From contig JAQWOV010000014.1 in the NCBI GenBank assembly GCA_029245675.1, positions 57,363 through 121,362 on the forward strand: a DNA stretch of 64,000 nucleotides, in the 5' to 3' direction. The notes under the pieces were generated by a model. The model saw nothing but the letters and a program-made list of their open reading frames with translations, was not told the origin of the DNA and made no database searches. Positions 60,906 through 64,000 of this stretch are shown in pieces; the stretch's first letter is position 1, and every line of letters begins with the position of its first letter. This DNA comes from Acidimicrobiales bacterium (GTDB taxonomy: Bacteria > Actinomycetota > Acidimicrobiia > Acidimicrobiales > MedAcidi-G1). The position numbers were made by a program, and so were the translations under genes.

Positions 60906-62440
60906 GAGCAAGAAAATTCTTCACTTTGGTCGCCATTATTTTCTTTTGTGTTTCCTGTTCAAGTAAGACCTCAGAATCCGAACTTCTTCAACAACAGGAA
61001 ACCACGTCAACTACTACGACAACAATCAAATCAAGTACGACAGAGCCAACTGAAACTGTTGAAGAACCAGTTGTCGAAGCCATTCAAGAAATTGAATGGT
61101 CTACTTGCTACGCAATCTATGAATGCGGCGATCTGCAAGTTCCACTCGACTACACAGACACAAATTCTGGATCTATAAGCATTGCGGTGGTTCGTTTGCC
61201 AGCTACCAGCGACCCCTACTTAGGTCCGTTATTGATGAACCCTGGAGGCCCAGGTGGTTCTGGAGTTGAACTAGTAGGAGACTGGGCAGAAATTTGGGAA
61301 ATGGTTTTTTCAAATTTTGATGTCATAGGTTTTGACCCCCGTGGTGTTGGATCTAGCACCCAAGTGTTATGCCCGAACGACCCTGATTCAGATGAAAGTT
61401 GGCTGTTAGAAGACGGAGAAGACACAACTGAACTCTTTATCGAAGCAACAGAACACGTGGAAGAATGTCTAGAAATGAGTGGAGAGCTCTTCTATCACGT
61501 TGGAACGAACAATGTTGCACGTGATATGGACAGCATTCGTGCAGCTGTAGGAGCAGAAAAAATCAACTATCTGGGATACTCCTATGGCACAAGAATAGGT
61601 GCTGTATATGCTTCGCTCTTCCCAGAGCGGGTACGCGCAATGGTACTAGATGGCCCAGTGTCCCCAGAAGAACACCCGAGCGCTTTTAGCCCGATACAGG
61701 GTCTTGGTTTTGAAAACGCATGGAATCGGTTTACAACGGACTGTGATACCAGAGTGTCTTGCACGCTCAATGAGTATGGGGGAACTGAAGAGGCTTTTCT
61801 TGATGCAACAGAATTACTAAAAAACGGAAATATTCCAACCGAAAATGATCGAGAGCTCACCGAATCAGAGTTCATATGGTCTATAGGAGCCGCTCTTTAT
61901 AGTCCGTACTCTTGGCCAGATTTAGAAGATGGAATCATAGAAGTATTAGAAAAAGGAACAGGATTAATAAGTCAGCGCCTAGTGGATGATTATGAAGGAA
62001 GAAGAGAAGATGGAACTTACGATAATTCTAGTGCAGTCCAATTCTTAGTTAGCTGTAATGATGACCCTAATCGTCCGCCAAAAGAAGAAATAACAAAAGA
62101 AGCTGATGTGGTTGCGGATCAATTAGAACACTTTGGTTCTTTATGGAGATCTGATACCGGTTGTTATGGGATGCCTCCGTCCTTAGACCCGCTTCATAAG
62201 GAAGAGGCCGACCTTTCAACACCTGCATTAGTAATAGCCTTAGAAGGAGATCCCGCTACCCCAATGGATTGGGCAAGAGGATTAACGGATTCCATAGGCC
62301 AGGCGGTCTTGATAACCAGTAACGGTGAGGGCCATGGTGCTTTTCTTGCAAACAGCGAATGTGTAACAGATACCGTACTTGACTACTTATGGTACCTAGA
62401 TGTTCCAATTGACGGATGGTCATGCGAAGAACCAAACTGA
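60902..62440 (+). CDS. Secreted lipoprotein alpha/beta hydrolase, tripeptidyl aminopeptidase-like
   Basis: A 512-residue predicted lipoprotein: signal peptide with lipobox CVSC (Cys19), Thr/Ser linker, then a hydrolase domain of the TAP (tripeptidyl aminopeptidase) type. The nucleophile is in GYSYGTRIGAVYA, the oxyanion region is MNPGGPGGSG, the acid is in EGDPATPMDWA, and the His is in GEGHGAF. Cysteine pairs in CYAIYECGDL fit the family. It probably cleaves peptides outside the cell. ATG overlaps the HIT stop. Confidence 0.88.
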   Translation: MRARKFFTLVAIIFFCVSCSSKTSESELLQQQETTSTTTTTIKSSTTEPTETVEEPVVEAIQEIEWSTCYAIYECGDLQVPLDYTDTNSGSISIAVVRLPATSDPYLGPLLMNPGGPGGSGVELVGDWAEIWEMVFSNFDVIGFDPRGVGSSTQVLCPNDPDSDESWLLEDGEDTTELFIEATEHVEECLEMSGELFYHVGTNNVARDMDSIRAAVGAEKINYLGYSYGTRIGAVYASLFPERVRAMVLDGPVSPEEHPSAFSPIQGLGFENAWNRFTTDCDTRVSCTLNEYGGTEEAFLDATELLKNGNIPTENDRELTESEFIWSIGAALYSPYSWPDLEDGIIEVLEKGTGLISQRLVDDYEGRREDGTYDNSSAVQFLVSCNDDPNRPPKEEITKEADVVADQLEHFGSLWRSDTGCYGMPPSLDPLHKEEADLSTPALVIALEGDPATPMDWARGLTDSIGQAVLITSNGEGHGAFLANSECVTDTVLDYLWYLDVPIDGWSCEEPN

Positions 62441-62589
62441 GTCAGTACTTTCTCTTAGGAGGACTGCTAGTAGCAGGAGTCTTAACCGGAATTCTCCATC
62501 CCAGCGCCCTAATTTTCTTACTTGTCGCTTGGACAGTAATTATGTTGATAAGCAAAGCCGCCGAGCGTTATGGCCGAAAAGATAGATAG
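62422..62589 (+). CDS. Small membrane protein (55 residues)
   Basis: A short ORF begins with ATG at 62422, inside the 3' end of the hydrolase gene (overlap 19 bases) and ends with TAG at 62587-62589. It starts MRRTKLSQYF, then has a hydrophobic stretch LLGGLLVAGVLTGIL, a short HPSA turn, a second stretch LIFLLVAWTVIMLI, and a basic tail KAAERYGRKDR. The pattern of basic end, two helices and basic end suggests a real small hairpin membrane protein. No ribosome-binding site is clear; coupling to the hydrolase is possible. Function unknown. Confidence 0.55.
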   Translation: MRRTKLSQYFLLGGLLVAGVLTGILHPSALIFLLVAWTVIMLISKAAERYGRKDR

Positions 62590-62626
62590 AAACACTTGCC
62601 CGATCCAATAAGACTAAGGTGAGGGT

Positions 62627-63355
62627 ATGCGAAAAATTTCTTTTATTTTGATAGCAACTCTGATTTCATTCGGTTGTGGCTCAGACAAAAATTCTGCAGT
62701 TGAGGAAACAGCAGAAGTATCGTCGACGACCGAAGCACCAACAACAACTGCCGCTGAAGAGGAGGCCGTTGAAGAAGAGGCTCCTGAAGAAGAGGCGGCT
62801 GAAGAAGAGGCCGTTGAAGAGGAGACGGTTGAAGAGGAGGCTCCTGAAGAGGAAGAGACTGTATCCGCATGTGACTCATGGGATGCTGATCCAAAAGTGA
62901 CGGTTGGCTGGCCTGGGCCTTCAGGTGATTTTCCAGGACCAAGCATCCAGGAAACAGCTCGAATTGGTGCACATGAAGGTTATGACCGTTGGGTTTTAGA
63001 ATTCCGCCCTGGAAGCACTCCTCCGACGGGATGGGAAATCTGGTGGACTGGAAACTATATTGATTCCGACGTTGGAGAAGAGAGTTTTGATCCAACGGAA
63101 GCGGTGGAAGGGTTAGAGTACCTAACTATCAGAATGCTTGCTTCAAGTGGATGGGCATTACCAGAGGAAGAATGGTATGACGGACCAGAAGATCTATATG
63201 GATCTGATGTAGGTACAAGCAACTTGATGCAGGCATCACTTATGGGAGATTTCGAAGGTTACTCAACCTGGGCAATAGGAGTAGATCATGAAGCGACATT
63301 CAATGTGTTTACTCTTGCAGGGCCAGCACGGCTAGTTATAGATATCTGCCACTAA
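62627..63355 (+). CDS. Lipoprotein with Glu-rich linker and AMIN-like domain
   Basis: A 242-residue predicted lipoprotein. The signal peptide MRKISFILIATLISFGC gives lipobox Cys17. A Thr/Ala then Glu/Ala/Pro linker (about 30-80) is made of five-codon units such as AVEEE, APEEE and TVEEE. From about 80 a beta-rich domain resembles the actinobacterial AMIN-like domain: YDRWVLEFRPGS and the closing TWAIGVDHEATFNVFTL. It may bind cell-wall material. AAGGTGAGG is a good ribosome-binding site. Confidence 0.75.
   Translation: MRKISFILIATLISFGCGSDKNSAVEETAEVSSTTEAPTTTAAEEEAVEEEAPEEEAAEEEAVEEETVEEEAPEEEETVSACDSWDADPKVTVGWPGPSGDFPGPSIQETARIGAHEGYDRWVLEFRPGSTPPTGWEIWWTGNYIDSDVGEESFDPTEAVEGLEYLTIRMLASSGWALPEEEWYDGPEDLYGSDVGTSNLMQASLMGDFEGYSTWAIGVDHEATFNVFTLAGPARLVIDICH
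62755..62862 (+). repeat. Imperfect 15-bp tandem repeat encoding the Glu-rich linker
   Basis: Units of about 15 bases, each a variant of GAAGAGGAGGCCGTT, recur at least seven times in frame. Mismatches are mostly in one or two codons per unit. It codes for the linker of the AMIN-like lipoprotein and can change length by slippage. Confidence 0.75.
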
Positions 63356-64000
63356 TTATTCCAAAGGTGGAAGAGTTCCTTCCTGCATTTTGAAAAGAAA
63401 ATAGTCACTTCCAGTTACTGTTGACGGATCACAACCCGGTGTACGTATATTTTCTAGTTGCTCCCAGAGGATCCCATCGGAAGAGATTTGGTGCCTCATT
63501 CCGTCAAGTGAACACGTGAGTAAACGAAACATTCCATCTTCATGAGAGAGATCTGGGACACCTCCCATCACAGTTGCGACCAACTCAAAAGCGCCATCTG
63601 GTTCTTTACGAAAAACCTCACTTGTTGGGTTTTCTTCTGACAGAATTCCAACTGCTAGCCACCAAGTCTCTTCAATAATCACTACGGACGGGTCAAAACG
63701 GTCCTCGATATCAAGTAAAGCGTATTGTGAAGAAAAATTTTGCCCGTCATTCGAGGTGAGATAGCAAATCGGTCCGGGAGGTCCTTGTCGAAGAAAACCG
63801 TCTAGAACTATCAAACCGATAGTTGATTCATCGATTAAAACAGCATCAGGATCAACCATCCCGGAAAAAACTTCTCCATCAACTGTTATTGGACCATGAT
63901 CAGTAAACATGTTTTCTTCCAAAGTCCCATGATGTATGACATGATCTTCCGCAGCGACCCACCAAATATGAATAATTTCTCCGACCATCAATCCATCAGG
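63356..64000 (-). CDS. Beta-propeller/sialidase-like protein, partial
   Basis: At least 214 codons, open to the window edge at 64000, so the true start is probably outside; an ATG at 63988 and TTG at 63991 are internal candidates. The pattern has repeats of Asp-box type (TSNDGQNFSS, SSDGILWEQL) and blade-like segments DPDAVLIDESTIGLIVLDG and DPSVVIIEETWWLAVG. This suggests a sialidase or GH43-like beta-propeller, but no catalytic set can be assigned. It converges on the AMIN-like lipoprotein with no gap between the stop codons. Confidence 0.6.
   Translation of the reverse strand, partial: PDGLMVGEIIHIWWVAAEDHVIHHGTLEENMFTDHGPITVDGEVFSGMVDPDAVLIDESTIGLIVLDGFLRQGPPGPICYLTSNDGQNFSSQYALLDIEDRFDPSVVIIEETWWLAVGILSEENPTSEVFRKEPDGAFELVATVMGGVPDLSHEDGMFRLLTCSLDGMRHQISSDGILWEQLENIRTPGCDPSTVTGSDYFLFKMQEGTLPPLE

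Noticed and set aside
62400..62585. A 61-codon frame at the end of the hydrolase gene
   Set aside because: No hydrophobic or domain pattern; the alternative frame from 62422 encodes a credible two-helix membrane protein.
62643..63095. A 150-codon minus-strand frame opposite the Glu-rich lipoprotein
   Set aside because: Composition is Gln/Leu/Pro-rich from the antisense of GAAGAG repeats; the sense frame has a lipoprotein signal and good ribosome-binding site.
1..64000. CRISPR arrays, tRNA or rRNA genes, insertion sequences, prophage
   Set aside because: No spaced repeat arrays, no cloverleaf or rRNA-like sequence recognised, and no transposase or phage structural genes among the translated frames.

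Overview
The window looks like a gene-dense, moderately AT-rich chromosome segment of an actinobacterium, most likely a free-living marine member of the Acidimicrobiia. This is inferred from content, not from a search. The signs are F420-type oxidoreductases (LLM family at 7652, PPOX family at 51747), several acyl-CoA ligases, an InhA/FabI-type enoyl reductase, a dimeric-type glycyl-tRNA synthetase, many lipoproteins with Thr/Glu-rich linkers, and frequent GTG/TTG starts. There are no rRNA or tRNA genes, insertion sequences, prophage or CRISPR arrays that I can see, and no gene-free stretch above 300 bases. Both ends cut into other loci: a broken phosphotriesterase copy at the left, and a gene that runs off the right edge.

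Layout. 1-5300: two lipoproteins, a phosphotriesterase-like hydrolase with a truncated copy of its own N-terminus 2.7 kb upstream, and an acyl-CoA ligase. 5400-9000: chorismate mutase, a TetR regulator with a diiron ferritin-like protein, and an LLM oxidoreductase with a YbaK-type deacylase. 9000-13200: a redox group (DUF3501, CCG-type Fe-S oxidoreductase, rubrerythrin, a SelW/Rdx selenoprotein, lipid kinase, cupredoxin lipoprotein). 13200-19400: SDR, PuuD-like membrane protein, acyl-CoA ligase, and a thioredoxin-like/hydroxyacid dehydrogenase/MauE operon. 19400-24200: mutY, a UGSC selenoprotein operon, flavin reductase, gamma carbonic anhydrase-like protein and alpha/beta hydrolase. 24200-31800: sufB and a core cluster phoH-ybeY-era-dinG-uppS-recO. 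31800-36800: a MacB-type ABC export operon whose adaptor carries Calx-beta-like domains. 37500-40400: glyS and a PPDK-like protein without its ATP-grasp half. 40400-47100: a TetR-flanked lipid-type operon (acyltransferase, LarA-like, zinc dehydrogenase, SDR-HAD fusion). 47100-64000: ddl/murF, a methyltransferase, F420 enzyme, TauD, thiamine pyrophosphokinase, ABC ATPase, TauE, two CorC/HlyC proteins, fabI, thrS with a possible leader ORF, HIT protein, secreted peptidase-like hydrolase, a small unlisted membrane protein and further lipoproteins.

The most interesting signal is the use of UGA as selenocysteine. Two separate loci (11592-11861 and 20280-20801) are each split by one in-frame TGA, exactly where a selenocysteine motif belongs: C-A-P-U in a SelW/Rdx protein, and U-G-S-C-T-T-C in a UGSC-family protein. 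Both have a hairpin just downstream of the TGA. The UGSC gene overlaps by 4 bases a gene for a thioredoxin-like domain fused to a large domain of unknown function, which suggests a two-protein redox system. A conventional gene caller would split or truncate both selenoprotein genes.
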